Origin: Paenibacillus sinensis
GTDB lineage: Bacteria; Bacillota; Bacilli; Paenibacillales; Paenibacillaceae
DNA: 64,000 bases
Assembly (NCBI RefSeq): GCF_019904155.1
Contig: NZ_JAHCMB010000241.1
Span: forward strand, 1,305 to 65,304
Direction of reading: 5' to 3'
This document shows positions 1 to 8,815 of the stretch, piece after piece. The notes under the pieces were generated by a model. It was given only the letters and a program-made list of their open reading frames with translations, searched no databases and was not told where the DNA came from. The position numbers were made by a program, and so were the translations under genes. Positions within the stretch are counted from its first letter, which is position 1. Each line of letters starts with the position of its first letter.

Positions 1-5
1 ATATT

Positions 6-19
6 TTGGTACGTACCAA
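6..19. promoter_or_regulatory. Perfect 14-bp palindrome upstream of phosphoketolase
   Basis: The sequence TTGGTACGTACCAA is a perfect palindrome that ends 14 bases before the phosphoketolase ribosome binding site. Its position in the 5' leader suggests an operator for a dimeric repressor. The promoter itself lies beyond the left edge, so this cannot be tested further here. Confidence 0.4.
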
Positions 20-46
20 TTTCAAATGAAATAGGGAGTGAAAGTA

Positions 47-2428
47 ATGGGATTGGCAGTAGAGGTTGATTATTCATCAAAAGCGTATTTGGAGAAGCTT
101 GATGCTTACTGGCGTGCAACCAATTACATCTCGGTCGGACAGCTCTATCTTAAGGATAATCCGTTGTTAAAGGAACCGCTGAAAGAATCCGACGTTAAAG
201 TGAAGCCGATTGGACACTGGGGCACGATTCCCGGCCAGAACTTCATTTATGCTCATCTCAACCGTGTAATCACCAAATATGATCTGAACATGTTCTACAT
301 CGAAGGCCCTGGACACGGTGGCCAGGTAATGGTCTCCAACTCTTATCTGGACGGAAGCTACACTGAAATTTACCCGGAAATTACGCAGGACATCCCCGGC
401 CTGAAGAAGCTGTTCAAGCAGTTCTCGTTCCCGGGCGGCGTTGCTTCCCATGCCGCTCCCGAAACGCCGGGATCGATCCATGAAGGCGGAGAACTGGGAT
501 ATTCCCTCTCTCACGGCGTCGGTGCCATTCTCGATAACCCGAACCTGATCTCCGCCGTAGTAGTTGGCGACGGCGAAGCCGAGACCGGACCGCTGGCCGC
601 TTCCTGGTTCTCGAACCGGTTCATCAACCCGATCACGGACGGCGCTGCGCTGCCAATCCTGCATCTGAACGGCTTCAAGATCAGCAACCCGACCATTCTG
701 TCCCGCATGTCGAAAGAAGAAATCACGGCTTACTTCAAAGGCATGGGCTGGGAGCCGTTCTTCGTGGAAGGCGAAGATCCGGAGAAGATGCACCCTGAAA
801 TGGCAAGAGTGCTCGATACGATTATCGAGAAGATCGCAGCTATCCAGAAGAACGCCCGCGAGAACAACGATCTTACGCGTCCGGAATGGCCGATGCTCGT
901 ATTCCGCTCCCCTAAGGGCTGGACGGGTCCGAAGCAATGGGACGGAGTGCCGAATGAAAACTCCTTCCGCGCTCACCAGGTTCCGATTCCGGTGGACCAG
1001 AAGAACATGAAGCATGCTCCGGCTCTGCTGGAATGGCTGAACAGCTACAGACCGGAAGAACTCTTCGAGGATAACGGCCGCCTGAAGGCCGAGCTCGCCG
1101 AAATTCTGCCTAAAGGCGACAAACGGATGGGCAAGAACCCGGTCACCGATGCCGGCAAGCTTGTGAAAGAGCTGAAGCTTCCGGATTTCCGCAAGTTCGC
1201 GGTGGATAATTCCGTTCCGGGCAAGGTTACGGCACAGGATATGGCCGTTCTCGGCAAATACATGAAGGAAGTCATTGAGCTCAACGAAGAGAACCGCAAC
1301 TTCCGGATCTTCGGACCGGACGAAACGATGTCGAACCGTCTGGGACCGGTGTTCGAAGTTACGAAACGCCAATGGCTGGATCAGATTATCGAACCGAATG
1401 ATGAGTTCCTGGCTTCTTACGGACGCGTAATCGACTCCCAGTTGTCCGAGCACCAGGCTGAAGGTCTGCTGGAAGGCTATGTGCTGACAGGCCGCCACGG
1501 GTTCTTCGCCAGCTATGAAGCATTCCTTCGTGTCGTCGACTCAATGATTACCCAGCACTTCAAATGGCTGCGCAAAGCTACGGATCAAGGCTGGCGTGCA
1601 GACATTCCGTCGCTGAACGTTGTTGCGACTTCGACTGTATTCCAGCAGGATCATAACGGCTATACGCACCAGGACCCGGGTCTGCTCGGCCATCTGGCTG
1701 ACAAGAAGCCGGAATTCATCCGTGAGTATTTGCCTTCTGACGCCAATTCTCTGTTGGCGGTATTCGACAAGGTGCTGAATGACCGTCAGAAGATCAACCT
1801 GATCGTGTCCTCCAAGCATCCGCGTCCGCAGTGGTTCAGCGCCGATGAGGCTCAGGAACTGGTCGACAAAGGTCTCAAGACCATCGACTGGGCAAGCACC
1901 GACAAGGGCGGAGAACCGGATGTCGTATTCGCTTCGGCAGGTACAGAGCCGACAATTGAAGCCCTGGCTGCCATCTCCATTCTGCATGAGAAGCTGCCTG
2001 AGCTGAAGATCCGTTATATCAACGTGGTTGATCTGCTGAAGCTGAGAAGCCAGAAGCTTGATCCGCGCGGTCTTTCCGACGAAGAATTTGAGCAATTTTT
2101 CACAAAAGACAAACCGGTTGTCTTCGCGTTCCACGGCTATGAAGGTCTGATTAAAGACCTGTTCTTCGAACGCCAGAACCGCAACCTGCATGTGCATGGC
2201 TACCGTGAGAACGGCGACATCACGACACCGTTCGATATGCGCGTGCTGAATCAGATGGACCGCTTCGACCTCGTGAAGGAAGCCGTGCTGAGTCTGAAGG
2301 ACGCTTCCAAGTACAAGGCGATCGCCGATGAAATGGATGCGATGGTGAAGAAGCATAACGCTTATATACGCGAAGAAGGCTTCGATCTTCCAGAGGTTGA
2401 AAGCTGGGTATGGAAAGACCTGAACTAA
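47..2428 (+). CDS. xfp: Phosphoketolase (xylulose-5-phosphate/fructose-6-phosphate)
   Basis: This is a thiamine diphosphate enzyme of the phosphoketolase family, which splits xylulose 5-phosphate (and often fructose 6-phosphate) with phosphate to give acetyl phosphate and an aldose phosphate in the cytoplasm. The 793-residue length is normal for the family. The ThDP/Mg-binding segment GDGEAETGP lies near residue 174 with the expected downstream NG, and the family block DHNGYTHQDPG lies near residue 535. I chose the ATG at 47 because the ribosome binding site AGGGAG at 33-38 sits 8 bases upstream; an earlier in-frame GTG at 38 overlaps that site. The gene stands alone and ends in a strong terminator. 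Substrate preference cannot be told from sequence. Confidence 0.97.
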   Translation: MGLAVEVDYSSKAYLEKLDAYWRATNYISVGQLYLKDNPLLKEPLKESDVKVKPIGHWGTIPGQNFIYAHLNRVITKYDLNMFYIEGPGHGGQVMVSNSYLDGSYTEIYPEITQDIPGLKKLFKQFSFPGGVASHAAPETPGSIHEGGELGYSLSHGVGAILDNPNLISAVVVGDGEAETGPLAASWFSNRFINPITDGAALPILHLNGFKISNPTILSRMSKEEITAYFKGMGWEPFFVEGEDPEKMHPEMARVLDTIIEKIAAIQKNARENNDLTRPEWPMLVFRSPKGWTGPKQWDGVPNENSFRAHQVPIPVDQKNMKHAPALLEWLNSYRPEELFEDNGRLKAELAEILPKGDKRMGKNPVTDAGKLVKELKLPDFRKFAVDNSVPGKVTAQDMAVLGKYMKEVIELNEENRNFRIFGPDETMSNRLGPVFEVTKRQWLDQIIEPNDEFLASYGRVIDSQLSEHQAEGLLEGYVLTGRHGFFASYEAFLRVVDSMITQHFKWLRKATDQGWRADIPSLNVVATSTVFQQDHNGYTHQDPGLLGHLADKKPEFIREYLPSDANSLLAVFDKVLNDRQKINLIVSSKHPRPQWFSADEAQELVDKGLKTIDWASTDKGGEPDVVFASAGTEPTIEALAAISILHEKLPELKIRYINVVDLLKLRSQKLDPRGLSDEEFEQFFTKDKPVVFAFHGYEGLIKDLFFERQNRNLHVHGYRENGDITTPFDMRVLNQMDRFDLVKEAVLSLKDASKYKAIADEMDAMVKKHNAYIREEGFDLPEVESWVWKDLN

Positions 2429-2454
2429 CATAAAGATTCCTCCGATATGCAGAA

Positions 2455-2487
2455 GGCCTGATCCCCGCGGGGATCAGGCCTTTTTTT
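2455..2487 (+). terminator. Rho-independent terminator after xfp
   Basis: An 11-bp stem (GGCCTGATCCC paired with GGGATCAGGCC) with a short GC loop is followed by seven T residues, 26 bases after the xfp stop codon. Confidence 0.95.
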
Positions 2488-2562
2488 CAATCCGGCGTGA
2501 TATCCCTTATCTTCCCCTCCTAACGACCTCCTACCAAAGTCCCTAGAAATATAAGGAATCAT

Positions 2563-2603
2563 TTTTACAAAACCTAACAAAGAGAGTGCGTTTTGTCGTA
2601 AAA
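2563..2603 (+). promoter_or_regulatory. Imperfect inverted repeat and TAAAAT box upstream of the GGDEF gene
   Basis: TTTTACAAAAC at 2563-2573 pairs with GTTTTGTCGTAAAA at 2590-2603 apart from a 3-base bulge. The right arm contains TAAAAT, a plausible -10 hexamer about 40 bases before the ATG at 2640. The -35 region is poor. It is probably the promoter region, possibly with an operator. Confidence 0.3.
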
Positions 2604-2639
2604 TAGAGTAAATGATCTTAAGCGAATTGAGGTTAACTG

Positions 2640-4511
2640 ATGAAAGAAGCACAGTCGAGGCCTGAGAAGAAGCTATTGGCCGTCATTTTGTTATTGCTGG
2701 CGTTAGGTGCTGGTCGCTATTCGCTGCCGATGCTGGTCGGCCTCCAATTCTCCTTTCAAAGTCTGTTCACGATTCTGGCCATCCGGCTCATCGGGCGTCG
2801 GGCGGGACTTCTCATTTCTGTGGTAGTGCTGGCGGCTCAGTGGGGAATTTGGCACGGTCCGGTTACCGATGCGCTTCTGTTTCTGGAGATCGCCTTCCTG
2901 TGCTTCTACAAACGGAAGAATCCGGGCAGCTTCCTTCTGCGTGATTTGATGTACTGGGCGTTCCTGGGAGCGCCTATTCTTTATATTCTGACCGTTATCC
3001 AGGGACAGCCGTCCATGACCGAATCGATCCTGCTGATTACAATGCCGACGCTGAATGGAATCACGAATGCGCTGCTGTCCGAGCTGCTGCTAATCTATGT
3101 TCTTCCGAATCTGCTCTACTCCAAAAGGGGCAAGAAGGAGAAGGAGGATATCCCGCTTCAGGGGCTTTTGTTCCATGTGTCTGTAAGCGGAATCATTTTC
3201 GCCTTTATCTTGATTCTGGTCTTTACCGGACAGTATCTCGATAAGGCGATGCATCAGCGGGTGTTTCAATTCGCGAGCTCGCTTAGCTCCAACGTCCGGG
3301 ATGAATTAGCCGGATGGACGGATGAAGACGATCGGATGCTGAGCCTTCATGCCGATCTGCAAGCTGGCAGGCTGGAGCAGCTCGTACTCAACAAGAATTC
3401 CGGCAATGCCCGGATTCTGATTACGGATCAGGACGGATATGTATACGCCGACAACCGGATGAAGGGGACGGGGAAGCGCTGGTTATGGCCGGAGGGCGAG
3501 TTCTACCGGTACAACGAGAAGATGTGGCTCTCTCTTCCCTCCGGCGATCATTTATATGAGCTGGCCCGCTGGAACGATGCGCTCTACATCCTGGACGATC
3601 CAATCAAGAGCCGCAATAATCTGCATGTCCTGATCCTGGTTCCGGCATTCGACTATTTACAGGATACGAAGTCGGTCTACAGCCTTATTCTGGGTCTTTC
3701 GCTGATCTCCATTCTAGTCATTATGCTGGGCAATGTCGTTCTGGGCAGAGTGATTCAACGGGCGATGGCGGGTCTTGTGCGGGCTACAAGCGGGCTGCCC
3801 GGCAGGTTGTCGAGCGGAGGCACTGTTGATGTAACGAAGGGGAGAATCTTTGAATTCAACAGGCTGATCGATAATTTCAGAGAAATGTCCGTCAAGCTAG
3901 GCAGCATGTTCCGGGAAGGAGAGGAAATGAACGGGCTGCTGCAGATGCAGGCTGAGAAGGTTAAACATTCGGAGCAGCTGTTCCGGCAGCTGGCCTTCTC
4001 CGATAATTTGACGAATCTGCCCAACCGGCTTTATTTCTCAAGCTATCTGGACCATCTTCAATCCGAGCTTGGCAATGGCAATGGAGCGTCGCAGGTGACG
4101 ATGCTGTTTCTGGATTTGGATAAATTCAAGAGTATTAACGATACCTTCGGACATGAAGCGGGTGACGAAGTGTTGATCCATGCTGCACAGGTGCTGAGCC
4201 GCTCTTGCGGAACGGGGAGCGTATGCCGGATCGCGGGGGATGAGTTCGTTGTCATTCTGGAGGAGGCGGACTGTTCGCAGGCAGAGGAAATCGCGGAAGC
4301 CATTATTGCCGGAATCCGGGAGCCGTTTGTCCTGGGGGAGCGGGAGCTGTTCATGTACACGAGTATTGGGATCGCCTCATTTCCGGGAGATACTTCTGAT
4401 CTGTCGAAGCTAGTACAGCTGGCAGACCGGGCAATGTACAAGGCCAAGCAGCAGGGCGGAGGCGGTTACGCCTGGTACTCCGCAGCCTGCAGGGAGGTGC
4501 GGGAGCAATGA
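2640..4511 (+). CDS. Membrane diguanylate cyclase with extracytoplasmic sensor domain (AGDEF variant)
   Basis: This 623-residue protein starts with about five closely spaced membrane helices (residues 10-160, 5TM-receptor-like). A further helix near 183-200 leads into an extracytoplasmic region of about 145 residues (205-345) that looks Cache-like. A second helix near 347-370 and a linker lead to a C-terminal GGDEF domain, with DNLTNLPNR at its start. The active-site loop reads AGDEF near residue 532. Ala for the first Gly is known in active cyclases, so it probably makes cyclic di-GMP. The stop overlaps the start of the next gene by 4 bases, so the pair is translationally coupled. The TTGAGG at 2627-2632 supports the ATG at 2640. 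The ligand is unknown; the coupled solute-binding protein could present it. Confidence 0.88.
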   Translation: MKEAQSRPEKKLLAVILLLLALGAGRYSLPMLVGLQFSFQSLFTILAIRLIGRRAGLLISVVVLAAQWGIWHGPVTDALLFLEIAFLCFYKRKNPGSFLLRDLMYWAFLGAPILYILTVIQGQPSMTESILLITMPTLNGITNALLSELLLIYVLPNLLYSKRGKKEKEDIPLQGLLFHVSVSGIIFAFILILVFTGQYLDKAMHQRVFQFASSLSSNVRDELAGWTDEDDRMLSLHADLQAGRLEQLVLNKNSGNARILITDQDGYVYADNRMKGTGKRWLWPEGEFYRYNEKMWLSLPSGDHLYELARWNDALYILDDPIKSRNNLHVLILVPAFDYLQDTKSVYSLILGLSLISILVIMLGNVVLGRVIQRAMAGLVRATSGLPGRLSSGGTVDVTKGRIFEFNRLIDNFREMSVKLGSMFREGEEMNGLLQMQAEKVKHSEQLFRQLAFSDNLTNLPNRLYFSSYLDHLQSELGNGNGASQVTMLFLDLDKFKSINDTFGHEAGDEVLIHAAQVLSRSCGTGSVCRIAGDEFVVILEEADCSQAEEIAEAIIAGIREPFVLGERELFMYTSIGIASFPGDTSDLSKLVQLADRAMYKAKQQGGGGYAWYSAACREVREQ

Positions 4512-5797
4512 GAAGCATATTTCGAATGAACCGGCTGTGTCTGTGTCTTCTGCTGTTATCCTTGACGGCATGCTCCGGCGATTATCCGGGATTGAGCCAG
4601 TTTCCCGCACAGAATTTGCCGTTCCGTGATCAGGAGGCGAATAAGTCTGAAGCCGCCCCGAACAAGCTGGTTATCTGGTCGTATTACGACATGACTAATT
4701 CCAATGATGTGTTCCATAAGGAGCATCCGGAAGTAGAGCTTGAGACCAAGCAGGTAGACTTCGATAAAATGACCGAAGCGTATACCAACGCGCTTGTATC
4801 TGACGATGCGCCTGATGTGATGATCTTTGACAGCGGTAAGATGGGAGATTTCAACGGCCTCGACGTCTTTGTGGATCTGAAACTTCCTGAATATCATTTG
4901 GAAAATGTAACCCGCGTCATCCCGAACACCCTCATTCCGCTGCTGTCCAGCTTCGACGGGAAAAGGCTGCTGGCCGTTCCGACCGGCTTCGGGGAAGCCC
5001 TGACCTTCTACCGGGAGGATTTGTTCCGGCAGAACGGGCTTCCTTCGGAGCCCGACGAGGTCGCCGCTGCTATGAGCACACCGCAGGGCTGGCTGAATAT
5101 GGCTAAGAAGCTTCGGCAGAACGGGATTTATATCTTTCAGAAGAACACCGACCCGCTGGATATTACTTCGACAAGCGTTAGTCTTTTTAATAAAGATTTG
5201 GAGTTTAACTGCGGGGGCGCACCCTTTACCGAGGCGCTTGAAGTGGCAAGAGAGGTGAAGCGGTCGGGTCTTGCGCTGGGCGTCACTGTCTGGGACCAGG
5301 CAGGCCAGGAGGCTCTCGGCAGCGGCAGGCTGGCCATGTTCGTTACAGGCCAATGGGGAAGCTCCGATCTGCAGAATTGGGTTCCGGATCAGAGCGGCAA
5401 GTGGCGGGCGACTCGTCTGCCGCTTGGGATATACGGAATGAACGGCGGCGCTGTTGTGGCCATTACGAAGAAGAGCGCGAACAAGGAGCTGGCGGCGCAA
5501 TATGTGAAGCGGATCGTCAACCTGACCGATCTGGGGAAGCCGGATGCGTACCTTGGCGGACAGAACACGACATTAATGGTCAGGGCCGATATTTGGCATT
5601 TGGGCGCTCTAACGCCTACTCCACTGGACAGCCAGGTGAAGGAGTTCTGGAATGACAAGCTGAGGGAGGCGGTAGAGTCCGATTTGCCTGTCGGGGAGCA
5701 GTGGGCCAACATCCAGACCCAGCTTGAAATCCTAACCAAGGACGACCGGGCCAGCCTGTTGATGAGGAAGAAGAACCAGTATGAGGCTGAGCCGTGA
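4508..5797 (+). CDS. Family 1 extracellular solute-binding lipoprotein
   Basis: This 429-residue protein has a lipoprotein signal peptide with the lipobox LTAC and Cys22 as the anchor. The mature part has the features of sugar-binding ABC transporter proteins (LVIWSYYD at the start, DDAPDVMIFDSG, and a late MNGGAVVAITKKSANKE stretch). No permease or ATPase gene is adjacent. Instead it overlaps a membrane diguanylate cyclase by ATGA. From this context I infer that it feeds a bound sugar signal to the cyclase sensor domain rather than to a transporter. It could still serve an ABC importer encoded elsewhere. Confident as a solute-binding protein; ligand unknown. Confidence 0.88.
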   Translation: MRSIFRMNRLCLCLLLLSLTACSGDYPGLSQFPAQNLPFRDQEANKSEAAPNKLVIWSYYDMTNSNDVFHKEHPEVELETKQVDFDKMTEAYTNALVSDDAPDVMIFDSGKMGDFNGLDVFVDLKLPEYHLENVTRVIPNTLIPLLSSFDGKRLLAVPTGFGEALTFYREDLFRQNGLPSEPDEVAAAMSTPQGWLNMAKKLRQNGIYIFQKNTDPLDITSTSVSLFNKDLEFNCGGAPFTEALEVAREVKRSGLALGVTVWDQAGQEALGSGRLAMFVTGQWGSSDLQNWVPDQSGKWRATRLPLGIYGMNGGAVVAITKKSANKELAAQYVKRIVNLTDLGKPDAYLGGQNTTLMVRADIWHLGALTPTPLDSQVKEFWNDKLREAVESDLPVGEQWANIQTQLEILTKDDRASLLMRKKNQYEAEP

Positions 5798-5906
5798 ACA
5801 GGCAATGGTTCGGCATCATACCGGAATGAAGGTTATTATTATGGATTGCTCAGTATATCCCCGGCAATGCCAACGGATTCTGCTTGCTCAGCCCGCTTCC
5901 CCTTAA

Positions 5907-5990
5907 TCATAAGCTTCTCGGCCTTAGGGCGAACTCTTGAATTTCACCTTGCTGGACACGCCTGATTACCGTTTCGATTTGTTCATCCAT
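5907..5990 (-). pseudogene. Possible relic of an ECF sigma factor N-terminus
   Basis: On the minus strand an ATG at 5990, preceded by a good AGGAGG, opens a 27-residue reading frame beginning MDEQIETVIRRVQQGEIQEF. This resembles the first helix of ECF sigma factors (acidic start, then I-x-x-V/I-x-x-G-x-x-x-x-F). It stops at 5907. A different frame just downstream reads as a Lys/Glu-rich helix until about 5850. No sigma region 2.2 or 4 follows, so if real it is a truncated remnant. The intergenic stretch 5798-6154 holds no intact gene. Confidence 0.3.
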
Positions 5991-6090
5991 GGATCGGTCC
6001 TCCTCTTAAAAATGTTGTCAGGAACCGGACAAAGGGGCTGTCCCATCTACTAATCTGGTTTGTTAGTGAAATATAATAGTATTAGGATAA

Positions 6091-6116
6091 CAAGGCTTAC
6101 GAAACCTTGGTATAAT
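6091..6116 (+). promoter_or_regulatory. TATAAT box with adjoining inverted repeat before the SGNH gene
   Basis: CAAGGCTT at 6091-6098 and AAACCTTG at 6102-6109 form an imperfect inverted repeat (7 of 8 pairs, spacer ACG). It abuts a perfect TATAAT at 6111-6116. No good -35 is visible, which would fit control by a protein bound at the repeat. A second TATAAT lies at 6072-6077. Confidence 0.35.
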
Positions 6117-6154
6117 TCAAAATGAAGCCGTCACCAATCAAGGAGGATCAGGTC

Positions 6155-7282
6155 ATGAAGAATAACGAAAACCTCAAGATTTATAACCTGGCCGATATCG
6201 GGCATTTAAAAGTTCACGGCCGAACGGCGAAGAATCGGAGCCCGCTTACCCTGTTCTGGACCGGAAGCGGCATCGAGCTTAATGTTACAGGTTCCGAGCT
6301 CTGGATTGAAGTCGAGTCGGACTACGATTTGTATGAGCCCTGGATTCACATGCTGGTCAATTCCGCTCCCGTGAGCCGAAGAATGCTGACCGCCGGACGT
6401 TATTGGGTGTGTGTGTTTAGAGGCTTAAATGAAAACGCTGCTAAAAATATCCGCATTCTGCGCGAGGTTCAGGCGATGAGCGGAGACCCTTCTTGCTCGC
6501 TGCAAATTCATGCCGTGAAGACGGACGGCGACTTCCTCCCGGTTCCGGAGAAGCCGTACAAGATCGAGTTCATCGGGGACAGCATCACCTCGGGCGAAGG
6601 CATCATCGGAGACAAGGCGGAGACCGAATGGATTTCGATGTGGTTCAGCGCAGTCGATAACTACACGACACTGACGGCGGAAGCGCTGAATGCTGACTGC
6701 CGAATTCTCTCGCAGAGCGGGTGGGGGGTGCTGACGAGCTGGGACAATAACCCGAACGCCAACCTCCCCTGGTATTATGAGCAGGTATGCGGGCTGCTGA
6801 ACGGAGAGAAGAATGAAGCGCTGGGCGCGTTTGAGCCTAATGATTTTGAATCCTGGCAGCCGGATGCGGTTGTGGTCAATCTGGGCAGCAACGACGGCGG
6901 CGCGTTTGTGTCCCCGGAATGGAAGGATGAAGTCACGGGCAAGGTCTACAAGCAGCGGCTGAATGAGGATGGCAGCTTTAATGAGGAGGATGTGTCGAAC
7001 TTCGAGAAGGCTGCCGAGCAGTTTCTGTACACTCTCCGTAAAAATAACCGGCATGCCCATATCGTCTGGGCTTACGGTATGCTGGGCATGCCGATGATGC
7101 CGGCCATCTACCGTGCGGTGGATGCCTATACTCGGAAGACCGGCGACCGGAAGCTCTCGATCTTCCAGCTGCCGAACACGAATGAGGAGACGGTAGGCTC
7201 GAGAAGCCATCCCGGCGCCCTATCCCATCAAAAGGCGGCGCGGGAGCTGACGGAGTACCTGAAGGAGATTTTGGCGAAGTAG
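6155..7282 (+). CDS. SGNH/GDSL-fold esterase with N-terminal beta domain
   Basis: This is a 375-residue cytoplasmic hydrolase with no signal peptide. The C-terminal part has the SGNH catalytic blocks: IGDSITSGEG near residue 140 (nucleophile Ser), NLGSNDGG near 241, and SRSHPG near 352 (catalytic His). The first ~130 residues form a separate, probably beta-rich domain, as in CE2-type acetyl esterases. I therefore expect it to remove acetyl or acyl groups from carbohydrates. I chose the ATG at 6155 because AAGGAGG at 6140-6146 lies 8 bases upstream; an in-frame ATG at 6122 has no ribosome binding site. It appears monocistronic. Confidence 0.85.
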   Translation: MKNNENLKIYNLADIGHLKVHGRTAKNRSPLTLFWTGSGIELNVTGSELWIEVESDYDLYEPWIHMLVNSAPVSRRMLTAGRYWVCVFRGLNENAAKNIRILREVQAMSGDPSCSLQIHAVKTDGDFLPVPEKPYKIEFIGDSITSGEGIIGDKAETEWISMWFSAVDNYTTLTAEALNADCRILSQSGWGVLTSWDNNPNANLPWYYEQVCGLLNGEKNEALGAFEPNDFESWQPDAVVVNLGSNDGGAFVSPEWKDEVTGKVYKQRLNEDGSFNEEDVSNFEKAAEQFLYTLRKNNRHAHIVWAYGMLGMPMMPAIYRAVDAYTRKTGDRKLSIFQLPNTNEETVGSRSHPGALSHQKAARELTEYLKEILAK

Positions 7283-7390
7283 GCAGAACTGAGGGCAGTT
7301 GGATTTATTCCAAGACAAGGGCTTGCAGCTTGCGGTACTTATAAATGGCTGAATTAACGTGGACGGAAAATGAAAGGCGGGGAGTCTGCC

Positions 7391-8185
7391 ATGAACAGGA
7401 TAAGCCCTCTTGATATAACGAAGAAACTGGAACGCATGGAAATTGAACTTACGAAGCTGAACGCCAAACGCTCCCTCAGCAAGGCGGAAAGAAGGCTGGA
7501 GCTTGCCGAGCTGGGAAACTGTCTGCTGCTGAGAGATGCGGCGCATCCGCAGTCACCGTACTATAACCGCGTAAAGGGCTTTGGTCCCGGCGATATTCCG
7601 CTTCTGAGCCGGATTCTGGACCATTACGGCGAGTCGCCCCCTTGCTTCGATCTGACGCCGGATCATATGACGGCGGATGTCTCGCAGGCGCTTCTGAAGC
7701 AGAGATATATGCCGGCAGAGCAGCTGGCCTTCATGGCGGCCAAGCCCATGAAGCAGGAAATATCGGACCTGCCGGAGCTGCAAATCGAGCGGGTAACCGG
7801 GGAGAGCGCAGAAACGTTTATTTCCTGGATTGCCCGGTCAAATGGGGAGACTCTATACAGCCGCGACATTGTGGACCGGGTGAAGGGATACTTTCATGCT
7901 TCCCATTTTCATAATTATATGCTCACGATTGACGGGCAGCCTGCGGCCATGGGATCGCTTTTTCTGCATGGGAATGAAGGTTACCTCGCCAACGACTATA
8001 CCTTTGAAGAATTTCGGGGAAGAGGCTGCCAGACGGCCTTGATCAGCCGCCGGCTGTCAATCGCTGCGGAGCTTGGACTGGAGTATGTCTATACCGATGT
8101 GGAGTTTGGATCGGTGAGCCATGCCAATATGAAGAAGGCCGGCTTCCACACGGCCTTTATCAATACATTCTGGATGCACGGGTAG
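7391..8185 (+). CDS. GNAT-family N-acetyltransferase
   Basis: This 264-residue protein has a C-terminal GNAT fold. The acetyl-CoA pyrophosphate loop reads FRGRGCQTAL near residue 205 and is followed by the typical ending SHANMKKAGF. The N-terminal ~120 residues resemble no domain I recognise. The ATG at 7391 is preferred over the in-frame ATG at 7370 because GGGGAG at 7378-7383 precedes it at normal spacing. Substrate unknown. It runs toward the oppositely oriented IF-3-like gene; no clear terminator lies in the 36-base gap. Confidence 0.82.
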   Translation: MNRISPLDITKKLERMEIELTKLNAKRSLSKAERRLELAELGNCLLLRDAAHPQSPYYNRVKGFGPGDIPLLSRILDHYGESPPCFDLTPDHMTADVSQALLKQRYMPAEQLAFMAAKPMKQEISDLPELQIERVTGESAETFISWIARSNGETLYSRDIVDRVKGYFHASHFHNYMLTIDGQPAAMGSLFLHGNEGYLANDYTFEEFRGRGCQTALISRRLSIAAELGLEYVYTDVEFGSVSHANMKKAGFHTAFINTFWMHG

Positions 8186-8221
8186 AGAGGCCCGGCCTGT
8201 GGCCTAAGCGGGAGCCCGGAA

Positions 8222-8737
8222 TCAGCGTGGATTAAGCTTCACTTGGGAGCCCTTTCCACCGCTCTGGATGCCGGTATCCTTCACCCCGACCGTCTTCAGA
8301 TCATTTACAAGCCGTTCCAGGACGGCTCTGGATGCCGCGGCTTCCTTGGCGCCGGCTGCCTTGACCGTCAGCAGAACCGGCTTGCCGGCCAGCAGAAGCT
8401 TCTCCGCCTGACGGAGCTTGGTTTCATAGTCATGGTCTTCGATGAAGGCGGTGAAGCGAAGCTCCTTGGCCTTCTCGCGGCTGCCTCCTCCGGAAGCGCG
8501 GCTGTCTTCCGCTCTGCGGGCTGCGGACTCCTTCCGCATCGCTGCCTTCCCGGTGCCCTTGGCCATCAGGGTGCAGGGGGGCGGACTGCTCATCAGCGAT
8601 GTGCAGACGAGATCGGCGCCTGCACTGACAGCCATCGCGAGCGCTTCATCCCTCGATATAACGCCGAGCTGCTCTCCATGCAGTCCGGTGAGGCTTACCT
8701 CCGACGCCTTGATTTGTTCGTTCATCAATACTGCCAT
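8222..8737 (-). CDS. Divergent translation initiation factor IF-3 paralogue
   Basis: This 171-residue protein has the two-domain plan of IF-3. The N-terminal domain begins MNEQIKASEVSLTGLHGEQL and is followed by ISRDEALAMA and a Pro-rich PPPCTLM. A basic linker then leads to a C-terminal domain with KELRFTAFIEDHDYETKLRQ. IF-3 binds the 30S subunit and controls start-codon choice and subunit joining. The usual rpmI-rplT neighbours are absent and the sequence is divergent, so I judge this a second copy rather than the housekeeping infC. The start at 8737 has GGGAGG at 8748-8753. A good promoter lies just upstream. Function as an alternative or stress factor is inference. Confidence 0.85.
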   Translation of the reverse strand: MAVLMNEQIKASEVSLTGLHGEQLGVISRDEALAMAVSAGADLVCTSLMSSPPPCTLMAKGTGKAAMRKESAARRAEDSRASGGGSREKAKELRFTAFIEDHDYETKLRQAEKLLLAGKPVLLTVKAAGAKEAAASRAVLERLVNDLKTVGVKDTGIQSGGKGSQVKLNPR

Positions 8738-8771
8738 AAATACGGAACCTCCCAATTGGATCGATAAAGCT

Positions 8772-8800
8772 ATCATATACGGATGCGGGGTCGCGTTCAA
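8772..8800 (-). promoter_or_regulatory. SigA-type promoter of the IF-3 paralogue
   Basis: On the minus strand TTGAAC (8795-8800) and TATGAT (8772-8777) are separated by exactly 17 bases. Transcription would start near 8765, giving a leader of about 28 bases. Confidence 0.65.
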
Positions 8801-8815
8801 ATGCCGGATCACGCA

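Noticed and set aside
167..1498. A 443-codon minus-strand open frame inside the phosphoketolase gene
   Set aside because: It lies wholly inside a confidently assigned gene, has no ribosome binding site and no domain pattern; it is a composition effect of GC-rich third positions.
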